64,000 nucleotides of DNA from Planoprotostelium fungivorum (taxonomy: Eukaryota; Evosea; Variosea; Cavosteliida; Cavosteliaceae): assembly GCA_003024175.1 (NCBI GenBank), contig MDYQ01000117.1:21298-85297 (forward strand). The letters run 5' to 3'. Below, in pieces: positions 10,947-24,376 of the stretch. Every line of letters starts with the position of its first letter. Positions within the stretch are counted from its first letter, which is position 1. The notes under the pieces were generated by a model that searched no databases, had not been told where the DNA came from, and saw nothing but the letters and a program-made list of their open reading frames with translations. Position numbers and translations under genes: made by a program.

Positions 10947-13900
10947 ATGCTGGACCGAGAAAAGACATCGGATCGCGAAACTCAGGCCACCCGATATGTT
11001 CTATTAGATGGACAACTCCAAAAGTCTCTTTTGGATTTGGAATCGGCTCGAGCGGCTGCAGATGAGACCCAAATGAGAGTCCTACAGGTAACGTTCTACG
11101 AGTGAAGGAATTCTGATGTTGTGAAGAACAGGATCAACATACTTGAGAACAAATTGAAGGAGATCACTGTTACGAAGGAAGTCGTTCAGATGTTCCTTGA
11201 TTCAAGCGGATACCTCCCAGTCATACGGTTCTGCAATCAATGCATTCAGACAATCAGAGGTGCCTTCATCTAATCACCCCACCTGAAATCATCGCACAGA
11301 GGATCGAGACAGCTATCATTGCACCGAGGAGTCTGATTACGACCTGTGTGATGATTGTCATCAGAAAGGTCACACCCATCCGACATACAAGAACGATCCC
11401 CTGTCCCTTTTTAACAAACGAAAGGTAGAACCCGCTCGATCGTCTCTCTTCATCTCATCCTTCTTTCAGATGAGAAACACTGGTAGTCTGGGCGCTGCCA
11501 TGTCTTTCGCTTTCAGAGTCTACGCCCCTCGCCCCGCCTTGGGTCACCGTCTGACAATAGAAGGACGTCTCCAGAGAGATTTCCACTGGTACAACTATGA
11601 AGAGATAGGAAGGTGTGATAGTACTTTACATCCCAGGGAAGAGATTGAATCGTCACGAGGTTGGCCTTCGAATTTGGATCCGGTCTGTGTGGAAGATTCG
11701 AATTGGTCAAGGGTGATTTCGTGGCCATCTCAGGGCACAACAGTATCTTGTGGACGGTGTGTGACACAGCGTGTATCATGAGAGGGTTCGTCATCGTACC
11801 ACTCGATCTGAGGTGATGATCACCAGGGTGGAGAACGTGCGACTGATCGTGAGACAGAATGGATGATGAGGACACGGCTTACGTGCTGCGAAATTCTGGC
11901 GTCAAATTGGTCGTCGTAGACGGACCAGCACTCCAGGCGAAGATGAATCGTGTCTGCACGCTGTATCTCGAATTGAAGGGAATCGTCTCATTCGATAGTT
12001 TATCCACACGTAAAGGTGATCCCTTCGATCCATGTCATCATCCATCCACGTCTCGTTGATATTGACCGTCGACAACAGGACCTCTCTACACTCCAACGGA
12101 TACCGATGTCGACGTTTCCGATCGATCGACGACATTCGATGGGATGGTCACTCTGGGACGTCGACAGCCCTTCCAACTGCCAGACCCACAAGCCTTTCGA
12201 AAGGAAGACATCATCTCCATCGTCTACACGAGTGGATCTACCGGTAAGCCAAAAGGTGAAGCTCATGGATGGACATCACGTGACTCATCCTCCAGGTGCT
12301 GTCATGACCAATCGCATCTGGGCGGTCAATTTCGATGTCATCGACCTGGTGGATCCCTACGTCATCATCAGCAAGGATCCCATGGCTCACATCTCCGATC
12401 GTGAAGATGTACTGGATGGTCTGTTGAGTGGTGCAAGGGTTGGCGTCAGGAGCGAAGATCAATCGTTGGTGAGAAGTCAAAAGACGAACGAGTTGACATT
12501 TCGCAGATCTATGAAGACATATCTCTGTTGAATCCGAGCCGTATCAGCAGTACACCCAGGTGACGTACATATCCAATGTTGAAGGGTGACAGAAATAAGG
12601 TTTTACAACGTAATCCACGCGGAATTCCTCGCAGATCTATCGGAGAATATGATACAGGCGAGCCAAGAGAAGAAGGCAGCTCTGACCGAAGAGGAGACTA
12701 GCCTCGTCAGAAAAAGAGTGAAATCGTCTGAATGTTCCACGGATTGACAATGAGCAGGTGATCGAGAGAGTGAGAGGGATATTTGGTCATCGCATTCAAG
12801 ACATCTCAGTGGGCGGATCTGCATGTGGAGAGGTGCATTGTAGATCATCGCAATATTTTGTGACGCCTGCAGGGCGTGATGAATTTTCTGAAAGAAGTGT
12901 GGGGGATGAAAGTGGAAGAGGGATACGGTACCACTGGTATGATTTCGTTCTATTGCGACACCGAGACTCACTCCATCACAGAAGTCGGGTCTATTTATAG
13001 CAGACATGGAAAATTGAATCACTTGGTCAGGTACAAATTGGTTGATGCACCCGAGTTGGTGAGAACTCATCTACATGATTGTAGACGATCAAATTGAACT
13101 AATGAATACGACAGGGGTACACTCAAGAGGACAAACCGTTCCCAAGGGGAGAGTTGTACGTGAAGACAGAGGGCACGATATCTCACTATCACAATAATGA
13201 AGAAGAGACGAGTAAGAATTTTGATGAAGAGGGATTCTTTAGAACGGGAGACATTGTTGCTCTCATCGGTGATCGTCAGATCAAAATCGTCGACCGAAAG
13301 AAGGTGAAGATTTTCATGGTCGACATTTCACCGACGGTAGAGTAGAATCTATTCAAGCTGTCACAAGGTGTCTACATTGCACCTGAGAAATTAGAAGGGA
13401 TATTCTTATCATGTCCCGTTGTAGATCAAGTCATGATCACCTGCGCAGATGTCACCAAGTGAAATCATCAATGATCGAGCTCCCATTCATTCTGATAGAT
13501 TCCCTGAGCAAAATGCACCCATCGCCATTGTAGTGCCGAACCCTCGTATCCTCTCCACCGTGTGTCAGAATCTTCCGAGAAATTTCGACGGAAACCTCAA
13601 GGAATTATGCGCCTCAGAAGAAGTCCGAAAGATGGTACGAGAAGAATTGAGGGAGAAGGGAACAAAGGGTGGCCTCAAATCGTACGAGGTAGAATGATTC
13701 ATCTACAACGAGCCATCTCACGTCTCTCATAGTTACCTTGGTGGGTACTGCTGGACGATGAACCGTTCACAATCGATAACAAGAGGATGACTGTATCCAA
13801 TAAGGTATTCAATCCCCTCACCATCTGTTCTGAATATAATCCAGTTAAATCGAGCTGCAATCGAAAGACACTACGCACCCATCATTGTAGATCACATGAA

Positions 13901-15841
13901 TCGACTGACAGAGGAGAAGAAGGAGAAGACTGCATGTGATATCATGAGAGATGTACTGGGTATGAATGATCATGACTTCATTGTTTGACATAGACAGGTG
14001 TCAACGACGGACAATTGATCGGACAAACTTTCCTAAGCTGCGGAGGTGATTCTCTCAGTGCCATAAGGCTGACCAGCTTACTCAAAGTATTCGAATTCCC
14101 GACGAAATTTCATCTGACAATTTTCAGCGAGAATTGAACGTCGATGTACCCATCGAAGTACTCTATCGTGATGACGTGTCATTGGACCAAATCATTGAGC
14201 TCTCGAGTTCCTCCGTGGAGAACGAAGAAGAGAAGATGAAGAAGGATACAATTCTCCCAGAAGATATCATTCCTCAATGGGACAGAGAATGCGATCGATC
14301 TGATGGAGCATCCGTGGGAATCTTCTTGACAGGTGGGAAAACTCTGATGAGAATCCATCGTGACACGTAGACAGGAGCCACTGGGTTCCTTGGCATTCAT
14401 CTTCTCATTCGATTGATGATGAACCTACGAGAGAGTCAGAATCGATATGTCATTCACTGTCTCGTCAGAGGAAGTAGTGACGAAGAGTGCAGAAAGAGAT
14501 TATCAGGTGAACATACCTCCTTCCATAGGGAATGACTTGTTGACGCGTTGTAGATGAATTCAAGAGGGTACAGATTCTATCAGAAACCCCGATCGAGCTT
14601 CAAAGTCCATCGGTCACCGTCGAGGTGAATCTACAACGTTGTAGTGCGGGAGGGGATGAATGACGACAGGTCTTACCTGGCGACCTCTCTCTACCTTTCC
14701 TCGGACTATCCGAGACAAAATTCCGAGAGATATCCAGAACAACCGATGTCATTGTACACTGCGGTGCCTTTGTGAATCATGTTCTCCCATATTCATCTCA
14801 TCTATCCAATGTCACAGGTGAGTGACGATCAAGTTTGAATCGATGAGCATGCATTTGATCCTTCTGATGATCTCAGGAACAAATTGGGCCCTCAGACTGT
14901 GTTCCATGGGAAGGAGAAAGGTCGACGAGATCTCATTTTATGTACTGAAGTACCACAGGCCTTCGTTCACATATCATCTTTGAGTGTCATCTCATCTGGA
15001 ACGAAGGAAAGAGAAGTAACTCCTTACCACAGAGACATCTCTCACAGTGGAGGATACACTCAGAGCAAATGGTACGTATCGATCTCCCACACTTCTCTCA
15101 TCTACAACGAGGGTGTCCGAGAGACTCGCTTGGGAAGCCCTGGGAAGAGGACTACCGGTCAGCGTGATACGACCAGGATTTATCAGCTGGGACACTCGAA
15201 ATGGTTCGTGTAACCTCCAAGATTGGTATCTACATCACATCGACGATGTTGTGTTCACATCCACAGGTTCACTCGATTGATGTGGGGCTGTCATTTCTTG
15301 GGTTCGTTTCCTAGATGCAGTTCGACGGGCAGTCTCAATCTGGTCCCCGTGGATTACGTATCAGAAGTCGTGTCGAAAGTGACTCTCAGAGGTGAAGAGA
15401 TATCTACAACGAGGCACGATGTGAACGTCATCAGCCATCGAGAGGGGAGAGGGAGGTGAACACCTACACCTGTTGAATAATAGGCAGACACTGTGGAGAG
15501 ATGTGATCAGGTGGTCATGTGAAGAGAGAGAGAATGTCATGCCGGTGGAAAAATGGAAGTCCTATATACATTCTTCGTTAGAAGCATCTGACGCCACACA
15601 CCGACAGGTGATGGATTACATGATGATGATCTCGATGCATCGACTGAGATGTGACGAGATTCTATCGGGTCTCTTGATGTTCCCAGATGGTCTACCAAAG
15701 GATGAAGACAGCGAGTATTACGCCAAGGAGGAGAGCAGAGAGAAGGTTCGGTCACTCGGAGTAGAGTGTCCAGAGATCACTTTAGAGAGCACGAAGATTT
15801 TCATGAAGTATCTGCAGATCGTTAAAGGTCAAAAGTCATGA
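10947..15841 (+). CDS. Coiled coil + ZZ zinc finger fused to adenylation-carrier-reductase (carboxylic acid reductase-like)
   Basis: The enzyme part should activate a carboxylic acid with ATP, load it on phosphopantetheine and release it by NAD(P)H reduction. The adenylation domain has EEIGRLAFEFGSG, YTSGSTGKPKG (A3), FFRTGDIVALIGDRQIKIVD (A8) and SNKLNR (A10). The carrier site GQTFLSCGGDSLSAIRL carries the Ser for the arm. The reductase has GIFLTGATGFLGIHLLIR (Rossmann loop), the HISSLSV strand and GGYTQSKW (YxxxK). Upstream and in frame, a short coiled coil (LDGQLQKSLLDLESARAA) leads to a ZZ finger: FCNQCIQTIRE, YHCTEESDYDLCDDCHQKGH. The ZZ part joins the adenylation part across a phase-0 intron (about 11427-11469) with no stop between. 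Alternatively the ATG at 11470, straight after that acceptor, could start a separate gene. The start at 10947 is the first ATG in frame. Many introns of 40-60 nt. Confidence 0.82.
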
Positions 15842-15966
15842 GACAGAAGCTGATGAAGCAAACGTGCGAAAAGATGAAAAAAATTGGAGTAAATATTTTT
15901 CATTGTAGAGAGAAATTCCCAGTATTTTGGCGCCAAATTTGATCTCACCCCATCTTCAAACCAATC

Positions 15967-18900
15967 ATGTCATCACAACCTCCTCTGAAAAAACAGAGGG
16001 GTTCACTTGTGAGAAATTTAGATGTTGTTGTTTTTGTCGATTCATTTTTGAATGTAGGATGGATTCTTTGCTGCGAGATCAACAAAGGGGTCTCAATCAT
16101 CATTGAACACCAGTTCTGTGTCCAACGCATGTAAGTATGATGGGTTGATTCCAATGATCAACCTCTTGCAGTCGATGAGAATGGACTCGTCTTAGCACGG
16201 CATGGTCAAACACATACAGTCTCTATTCCGATTTCATTCTCACAGTTAAGAGACACAGCCAGCCGGACATTTGATCTCTCAGAGGTACAGACGATTCGAT
16301 ATTCTTCAATTGACACGGGCGTAGGAATTAGAATTTTACACCATCGAATCGACACCGATCACACAAGATGATTTCCCCAAGATCTCGTCGGGACAGATAT
16401 CCGTCGTGTTCGTATTGACTGCAAGCGAACAGGGTGAACGATTTCATCCTTTTCGTTGGTTGTTTGATCACTCGAACTTACATCTGGATCAGGAAGGATC
16501 GTGGGAGACACCCGATTGATGGTCAACATCACGCCCAGTAAGAACATTCTTTTGAAGGGAGGTACCGCCGAATACGATGTTGCCTCGGCCATAGCGGAGA
16601 TTGTTGATAATTCGATACAAGCAGTCAAAGATAACGCAAGCGGCAATAAGCTGATTCAAGTGGGTTCATCATCATCATGTCTGCGTTGATCGTTGAGTAG
16701 ATCCGAGTGAAAGAAGAAGCAAATGGAATGGCCATCTATGTCTGGGATAACGGAAAAGGAATGAAGGCCGATCAGCTGAGGAAATGGGCTACCATGGGTG
16801 AATCACAGTGTGACGATCCCTCGGTGCAGGAATCACGGGGCAAAGCAAATACTGATGTCGGAGATCGTGGTTTCATCTCTCGATTTGGGGTGGGAGCCAA
16901 GAGTGAGTCATCCATATCAACTCATCTCATAAACACGTTCATTTGAATTGATTATCATCACAATGATTCACCGTCGAATTCAATCATCAGTCATCCATCC
17001 AATCGTTACATCATGATCGCAATCTTTACGATGAATATAGAGGCCGGATTCTACCTGGGTAAAAAGATCACCGTATCAACGAAAACCAACGGAGGAAAAT
17101 GGGTGAACATGATCTCTCTATCACAGAAGAGCCTCAACAAGCACGGGGAGGAGTGGCAGGCCACCATGAAGATCAGACCTCAGGGAGAGAAGGAAGGGAA
17201 ATTCGCATCGTGGACCTTGGTGAAGATCGTCGATCTCAACATCCTCCCTTTCTTCGCCTTTTATGATGACGCGGTCACGAAACTGAGGGAGAGGTTAGCG
17301 TCCATCTATTACTACTACACTCGCGGCAGTATCGATAAGGTAAGGAATATCAATGGACGTGTAGTGACGCTCTCAGCCTAACGATCTGTATACCATTCAT
17401 GTCAATGGAAAGTCCGTCACACATGGTGGTGTCGGTATGGAAGCCAAAGTGAGTTCTACCTCTGTTGTAGATCGTCATCTAAATGACATTACCCAGTATG
17501 AAACGATGGGGAAACAGTTATTCGTCAAGGAATTTGCTGTCGAAGTTGACGATAAGGTATGTATGGAACCAGATCATCTGGAATAACAAATGTCGACAGA
17601 AGAAGAGTTTAGTCAGGCTGAAACTCTATTATTATCCCTTCGATGGTGCTGCCGAGACCCTCCCCTGTCCTCCCGGTGTAGAAAAAAATGCACCTCTCAT
17701 TATGCGTAAGCCAGGAGTCAACGTCTATTGGAACGACAGACAGATATCGGATGCACACTTGGCATTATTGGAAGAGTGAGTCTCCTCTCATCATGATCGT
17801 CATGATCATGATCATCATCATGACGTGTCACGATGGTGATCATATGTCTGATGTAGAATGTAGCATTGGTATCACAGAGGGATTAGGAACGGCAGATGGA
17901 GTGAAACTACAAGCCAATTGGTTCCAACGGGTTCACGGCTCCATCTTCCTCAATTCCGAATTTCCCGTCACACACAACAGTGAGAGCCTCATTCAAGTCA
18001 TCCATTCATTCTCACAGAGATGCACATTGTTCCGGATCACTCTGCCTTCCAAGCTTTGAAGAGCCATCGTGACAGTGCGAAGAAGAAAGAATTTCGCAAA
18101 TGGCTGCTGCAATGTCATCTCACGTTAGATCAAGAGATTGTGTACGAGGGAGAGAAGTACAATAAGGTCGACGATAAGACGTACTGTGATGCATTCACCA
18201 AGGGAGGAAACCGAATCAAAGTCAACGATTACGTCAGCATCAAGTTGCAGAAGATCCTCCACGCAAAGATCGAATCAGTGAGTGTTTCTCCTCTCGTTCA
18301 ATCATCATCATGATGATCACGTGACTCTGAATAGATCTACTATCGAGGCCGATCAGAAGATAAACAATCGGAGGGTATGGGCTCATTCATCGTGCACTCG
18401 ATCAAGAGTGGTACCGCTCAGCCCGAACAGATCTTACTGTCGAAGATTAAATCGAAAGTGTCACCAGAAGAATACAAAAAGTACGACAAAGAACAGAGGA
18501 ATCGTCTGCCAGGCCTGGTAAGAGACAAATCGATCACCATCACCTCCATCACCATTCATCATCAGATGGTCCGTTGTGTGACTGATGGCGTTACAGATTA
18601 AATTCTACGAGGGAGACAATGCGCTTTATCCTCCGACCAGATTAACCAACGGTGAAAAGCTCAAATGGGTATCCTGCGCCGTCTACGATCACAACGAGAA
18701 GCTTCTGGATTCAACCATCATCAAGGACCTATCCCTTCAAGTCACATTCAAAGTTCTCTATAAGGACACGGTTCTCTATACAGTCAGCAGTGAATCTTGC
18801 TACAAGCCCGCCCTCTACAGTTTCAAGGACATCAATTGTTTCGATCGCGCTGGTAACTATCAGATCCAATTCAGCGCCAGCTGGGAGGGCATGAAGAAGG

Positions 18901-21900
18901 AAGAAGAGGTGAGACATGAAGGAGGTTCATCTGATGATGTGACACTCTGCAGTTGAGAGTGGCAAAGCATGATATTCAAGTGGGTGCCGGTGAGCCAGTG
19001 TCCCTCGAGTGGATGTCGGGAGAATTGGAGGAGAATGTATTTGTACCTCTCGATAGCCCCATACCAGGTGAGATGATTGTCATCATCATCACTACCATCA
19101 CTACCATCATCACGGTATAAAGATTTTCTATACAAGAAGTGACGTTGACACAAATCTCAGACATCGAAATCGCGCAGAAGGACGTGAAAGAGAACACCGT
19201 AGCATTCAAGAAGACACCCATCATCACCATCAAGTGTGTCACCCGCAAAGGGAACAAAATCAACGTCACCGATGCCCACGTCAAGCTCGAGAAGGGCAAC
19301 ATCATCGTATCCAAGATCGGTGAGCTCTCCTCTCCTTCTCCTTCTCACCCCAACAGAGATCAACGAGAAGAAGTTGGGCCATGCAGAGATGGAAGCCTTC
19401 CTCTACATCGAAGTGGAAGGATTGAGAGAGTGTGAGATACCACTCATCGTTCTACCCGGTGCACCCTATCAGATCGAATTCAAGAGCGATGCCTTTGGAA
19501 AGATGATGGAGAAGGATAGTCTCAACTTTCGCATCGATTCACCGTCCCCCGAGTGAGTCCATCACCATCCCATCGTCGATTGATCGAATCAGGATCACCC
19601 TGCGAACCTTGGACAAGTACGGCAACCCCATCATACGACCCAGAGACAAGACGTTCATCAACATCCAGTTCAAGAACGTGGGAAGGAAGGATTACAAGTT
19701 GGAGATCAAAGACACGGAAGACGGTTACGTTACGCTGAAGGCAGACACCCTCAAGATGAGAGAGAGAGACGAGAACACCCCTTGTTCCGTTGAATTCTCC
19801 GTGGAAAACACGGACCAGGTGCTGGAGGTCACCGTGGAGAAATCCATCACCATCGATAAGCCGAGAGTCAATCTCACCCTGAAGATGATCGAGGAAGACG
19901 GTGAAGTCATCCAATCTGAAGATGTGAGTGCATCAAGTGATGACGCGAGGGGAGGTTGATGTGTGCAGTTGAAATACGGGAAGAAGAACGAAGGAGCACC
20001 ACCCATCTTTCAAGTTCCCGTCGGTGATACGACCAGTCGATTCACCCTCCTTCTATCCGAAACCGGTGAGATGTCTCGTATGACGTCACGTCTGATGACG
20101 TCATGCAGATTTGGAGAAGAACGAACAGCCGGTGTCGGGCACCATCGAGTGTAGTTGGAGTGAAAAGAAGATGGAGATAGAGAACACACCACTGGCTAAC
20201 GTGGACTTGCCTCCACTCGAACTCAGCACGAGGGCAAAGCAAGCTTCCTTCACGGTCTCTTACACATCATCAGACAGCAAGAAGAAGGTGAGAGGAGGGG
20301 AAATCTCGTGGTCTGATTCACGTAGATTTCATCGAAATTCAAAGTACAATACGTACCGGGGCATCCCAAGGGACTCACCGTCATACCCACCGTGGGACAG
20401 GTGACACGAACGTGCGAAATCTCGCTGAAAACTGTCAGTCCTTCGACCGTCTGCGATGTGGTAAGGAACTTCCACTGGAGATTGGATACATTGATGAGTA
20501 CAACAATCCCATCCCACAGAGTCGTTTGGAAGAAGTGGAGAGAACGGTCGTTGTTCCTCAAGACTACGAAATTTCGTGTGAAAATCCGGCATTCAAGATC
20601 ATCTCCCAGAGCATTGAGCTGTCGACACCGGAGCCCCTATCGCAGAAGAAATCGCAGAAGGAGGTGAGTGGTAGAGTGATGACATGTGATGACGTCATCA
20701 GTCTCATCCCATGCGAGCGACGATCGCTATCGCAGGATTAGGACCTTGCGAATTGACGTTGCACCACAAGAAGGGCATCTACAACGACGCAAAGTTCAAG
20801 GTCACCGTGCAAGAAGGTCAGTCTCAGTTTAACCTGTTTGAATTGATTTCGATCCATCTCATTCCTCTCCTCACTTATACGATAGGCTCTGCAGCTTGTC
20901 TGTTGATCGATAAGGTGCCACTGTACAGAATGGAAATCGAGCAAGGAGAGAAGATGCAAGAAGTGGTCATCACGTGCTGTGATGCCTACCACAATCCATG
21001 CAGGAAGACAGCCATCGAACTCAAGATCGATTGCGACCAGGATCTACCCTTCGCCACACCTAAGAAGGTGAGTTCGATCTACAACCAGCCATTTCTGACC
21101 TTCACAGATGGACACGAAGGATGGAAGATTCAAGTTGGGAGGAATGAAAGTGACGGGAACTCCTGGAGAGTATCAAGTCCATTTCAAATCTGTCGCCGTT
21201 GAACTACAAAAGTGAGAATCATTTTAGGCTGTACAATTATTCCATTTGTTATCTCATACGTCACGCTGATGTGTTGCAGATGTACCATCCATCTAGTAGT
21301 GAAGGGGAACCAGAATATTCCACAGAATATCGTACTGGCTAATCCTGAAGTATTGAGTGACATCAAAACTACCAATGCAGAATTACCTCCCATTCATTTC
21401 CTCATCTACAACACGATGAACAACATCATGAAAGACGTGAGACAATTGATCCAAGTCAATCTCATTGTTATAGGTTCAACCCAGTGAATTCTTTGTGAAA
21501 TGGCAGGAGAGCAAATATTCTTGTACTCAATCGAAAGAACATCTCGTCGTCTCCAATCTACCCGGATGGTATCTATTTCTATCACTTTTATTCTTTCATT
21601 ATATGTCTTCTCATTCTTTATCTCTTTTCATTCCTCTGATTATCTACTTTATTTCTCTTTACCCTTCTCATCTCCTGTACAGTAACCGAGCTGGTATCTA
21701 CAACATCCAAGCTTCCTACAAGGAAGTGAGCGTTGTAGATGCCATCACGGTGTCACCCGGGGAAAGTACAGCCATAGAGATACCCAAGTGGAGTTCCTCT
21801 CTCGTCTCTGCAGGGCAGAACTTGGCAGTGGGTCTGCAAGTCAACGTTGTAGATGCTCACGGAAATTCCGTGGGAAAGGGAGATTACGAGGTGAGATGGA

Positions 21901-23763
21901 GGGATGACGTGGAATGACGTCATCAGTTGGTGTTGACTATGGAATCGGAATCGGGATCGAACCCTCCGATCCTGATGTTGGATAATAAGCCAAGTCCGAT
22001 CTCCGTTCAAGTGAGATACTCGATCGATATGTGTCACATATTATTATCATTGATATATGTCATGACACGTTGAATGAAAGAGAGTTGATGTAGACAGATG
22101 AGAGAGGGGAGTGCAACGCTGAACTGTCTGAGTTTGGGAGCACAGAGAGCGACGAGTGGAGAGTACTTTGTTCGATTCCACGTGAGGGGAACCAAGTTGA
22201 AGGACTACAAGGCCAGCTTCTTCTTCAACGATGACGAACAAGACAGAGAGTACAAACAAGAACTACAACAGAGGTGATCCATCCTAACGATAATCTATCT
22301 GCTGCATGTCATGTTGACGGGGATGGTAGGTGTTCCACTCTGTATTCTCAGATCAACCAGAAGAAGAGAGAATTCACTGCGAAACAGAGCGAAGGAAAAC
22401 AATTTGAGAATACAGTTCGACAGGAGAAACAGCGTCACGCGACCCTGGCCAACGAGATCGCCGCGAAGTGGTCCCATCGACCGAACGACTTTGAGCAGGG
22501 CCACCATTCTGAACCGACCGTACAACGCTGGCTGGACCACTCCCAGCGAAGTCTCCATCAGTTCATGGAGAATCGAGGGAACACCCCACAATCCCGACCC
22601 CCTCAGGTGACAATCTCTTCGGTATCTGTGTCTGAATCGAAAAGGTACCGACCAATTCCATTGTAGATGAGATGAGGAATCGATTGGCATCGGAGGGACA
22701 GAGACAATCTGGGATCATCGGTATCGTCAGCGATCTCGCCTACGTTGATGACGAGAGAGAATCCATTCTCTACGCCAAGATGTGTGGACCTAAGGTACAG
22801 GCCATTCTGTTGGATACAAACGAACAATTCAAAAAGTATTACAACATGTACCGTAACGCTTCGTCTGCAGCATCCTTCTTGTCCATGCAGAACGTGAGTC
22901 GATGGTGACATGATTTGTTCGTGGGGTATTGAAAGATGTGGACAGGTGTTGGCTTACTCGGGAGACCGTGGACGATCTTCTCAGGGAGGTAACAGTGATC
23001 TGATCCCTCTACAACCTGCCGCGGGTGCACCCACGGATGGCTTCGTCGGTTACGCTGTGAATCGAATCCAATTGAAACCCCAACACGAATTCCTAAGGAA
23101 GACCGTATTCTGGAACCTTCTCAAGTGGGTTTTATTTCATTTTATTCTCACGACATTGACGAGAGAAGGGAGACGATGGTGTTTCGAACGTTAGACCAAG
23201 CCCAGAAGTACAGATCCTGGGTCAGTTCTCGGGGACAGAGGTGTCCCACCCTCTTAGCTGTCGAAGAAGGTGAAGTCGTCGACGCTCAAGGTTTCGTCAC
23301 CATCGGTAAGAAGCAGAGGTCACGTGACGGTGAGGAATTCTCCGTGAGATCTCGCGATGACGTAAACAGCCTTCTCGTTCGGGTCGATGAGTGTCACAGA
23401 TCAACCAGAATATTCCCTCTACAAACAATCCATCGACATGTGCAATGCTCTCTTAGCCAGCATCAAGAAGATCAACCAGGTGCGATATCCATCTACAACG
23501 ATGTAGATGACAGAGACAGGCGGAGAAGGAGGCGGGACCGAGGGCCCAGCAGAACGTGGAGGTGATGAGGGCACTACAACGAGACATCGACACCTCGAGT
23601 GAAGAGCTGAGAGAGTTGGAGCTGGAGTTGAAACAGACCTCCACTCCATCCAGCCAGAGAGGTGATGACGATATACAGTCACGTGACCTCACATCCAGTA
23701 GGGAAGAGAAGCCAAGAGGAAGAGTTGGAGAGCACTCAGAGACAGAAGAAGAGGAGGAATTAG
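15967..23763 (+). CDS. SMCHD1: SMCHD1-like protein: GHKL ATPase plus SMC hinge domain
   Basis: SMCHD1 and its plant relatives are chromatin proteins that combine an N-terminal GHKL ATPase with a C-terminal SMC-type hinge. Here the ATPase shows the N box (IAEIVDNSIQAV), G1 (YVWDNGKGM) and G2 (SRFGVGAK). A long chain of beta-rich segments (about 17.9-22.2 kb), many with repeated 'DxYGNP'-like turns (TLDKYGNPIIRP, YIDEYNNPIP), matches the long immunoglobulin-like middle of SMCHD1. A coiled coil (about 22340-22600) follows, then the hinge: GIIGIVSDLAYVDDERE, ILYAKMCGPKVQAILLDT, GFVGYAVNRIQLKP. A second coiled coil (LQRDIDTSSEELRELELELK) precedes a basic C-terminus ending at TAG 23761. The start is ATG 15967. 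About 40 short introns make the exact protein length uncertain; I estimate near 2,000 residues. Confidence 0.83.
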
Positions 23764-24312
23764 GTGAACGTCGTGTCATCTGTCCATCTACAACGATGAT
23801 GAAAGTGTCGAATGAGGGAGGGGGGAGGGTCTTGTGATGTGTCGACTGCAGGGCGTCCATCTTGAGAGGTAGATGGAGGTGTTGTAGAGGGACACAGATG
23901 CAGTAGAGGTGGTCTATATAGACTGGGCCGCGTGTGAGACGTGCACGTGGGCCCACTGATGAGACCAGACATCAGAGAGCGCCCCCGTCGTTGTAGACGG
24001 AGAATATCATAACTACCATTTCCTTTAGACGTCGGATGGCTGGGTCTTGTGACTCGTGCGGATGATGTCTATGAGATGAACTGATGAAGGCGGGACGGAG
24101 ACTCATGTCTTCGTCATAGAATAATTGTCAGTGACAATCGCAGGGCTCCCTCCCCTCCCAACGTGATTCTCGCTCTGCTGATGTCCATCGCGTCACATCA
24201 TCTGAGATGTAGAGGGTCTCTTTTGACTTAGTTACAGGTGTGACGAGAGGGAAGGATGTGATATAAAGAAGAGGTGGTCGCATACGTCATATTATTTGTC
24301 ATTGAAATGTAT
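23764..24312. other. Intergenic region, no gene seen
   Basis: This lies between two convergent genes, the SMCHD1-like gene (+) and the 7TM copy (-). Only short ORFs are present. It holds a TATA-like inverted repeat (ggtctatatagactggg near 23910) and an inverted hexamer pair around 'cccgtcgttgtagacgg' at 23983. No function is assigned. Confidence 0.4.
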
Positions 24313-24376
24313 TCAAGCCGTTATATTCAAACCGTTATATTCAAATTTCATAAAGTCGTGTGTACAGAATAGACAT

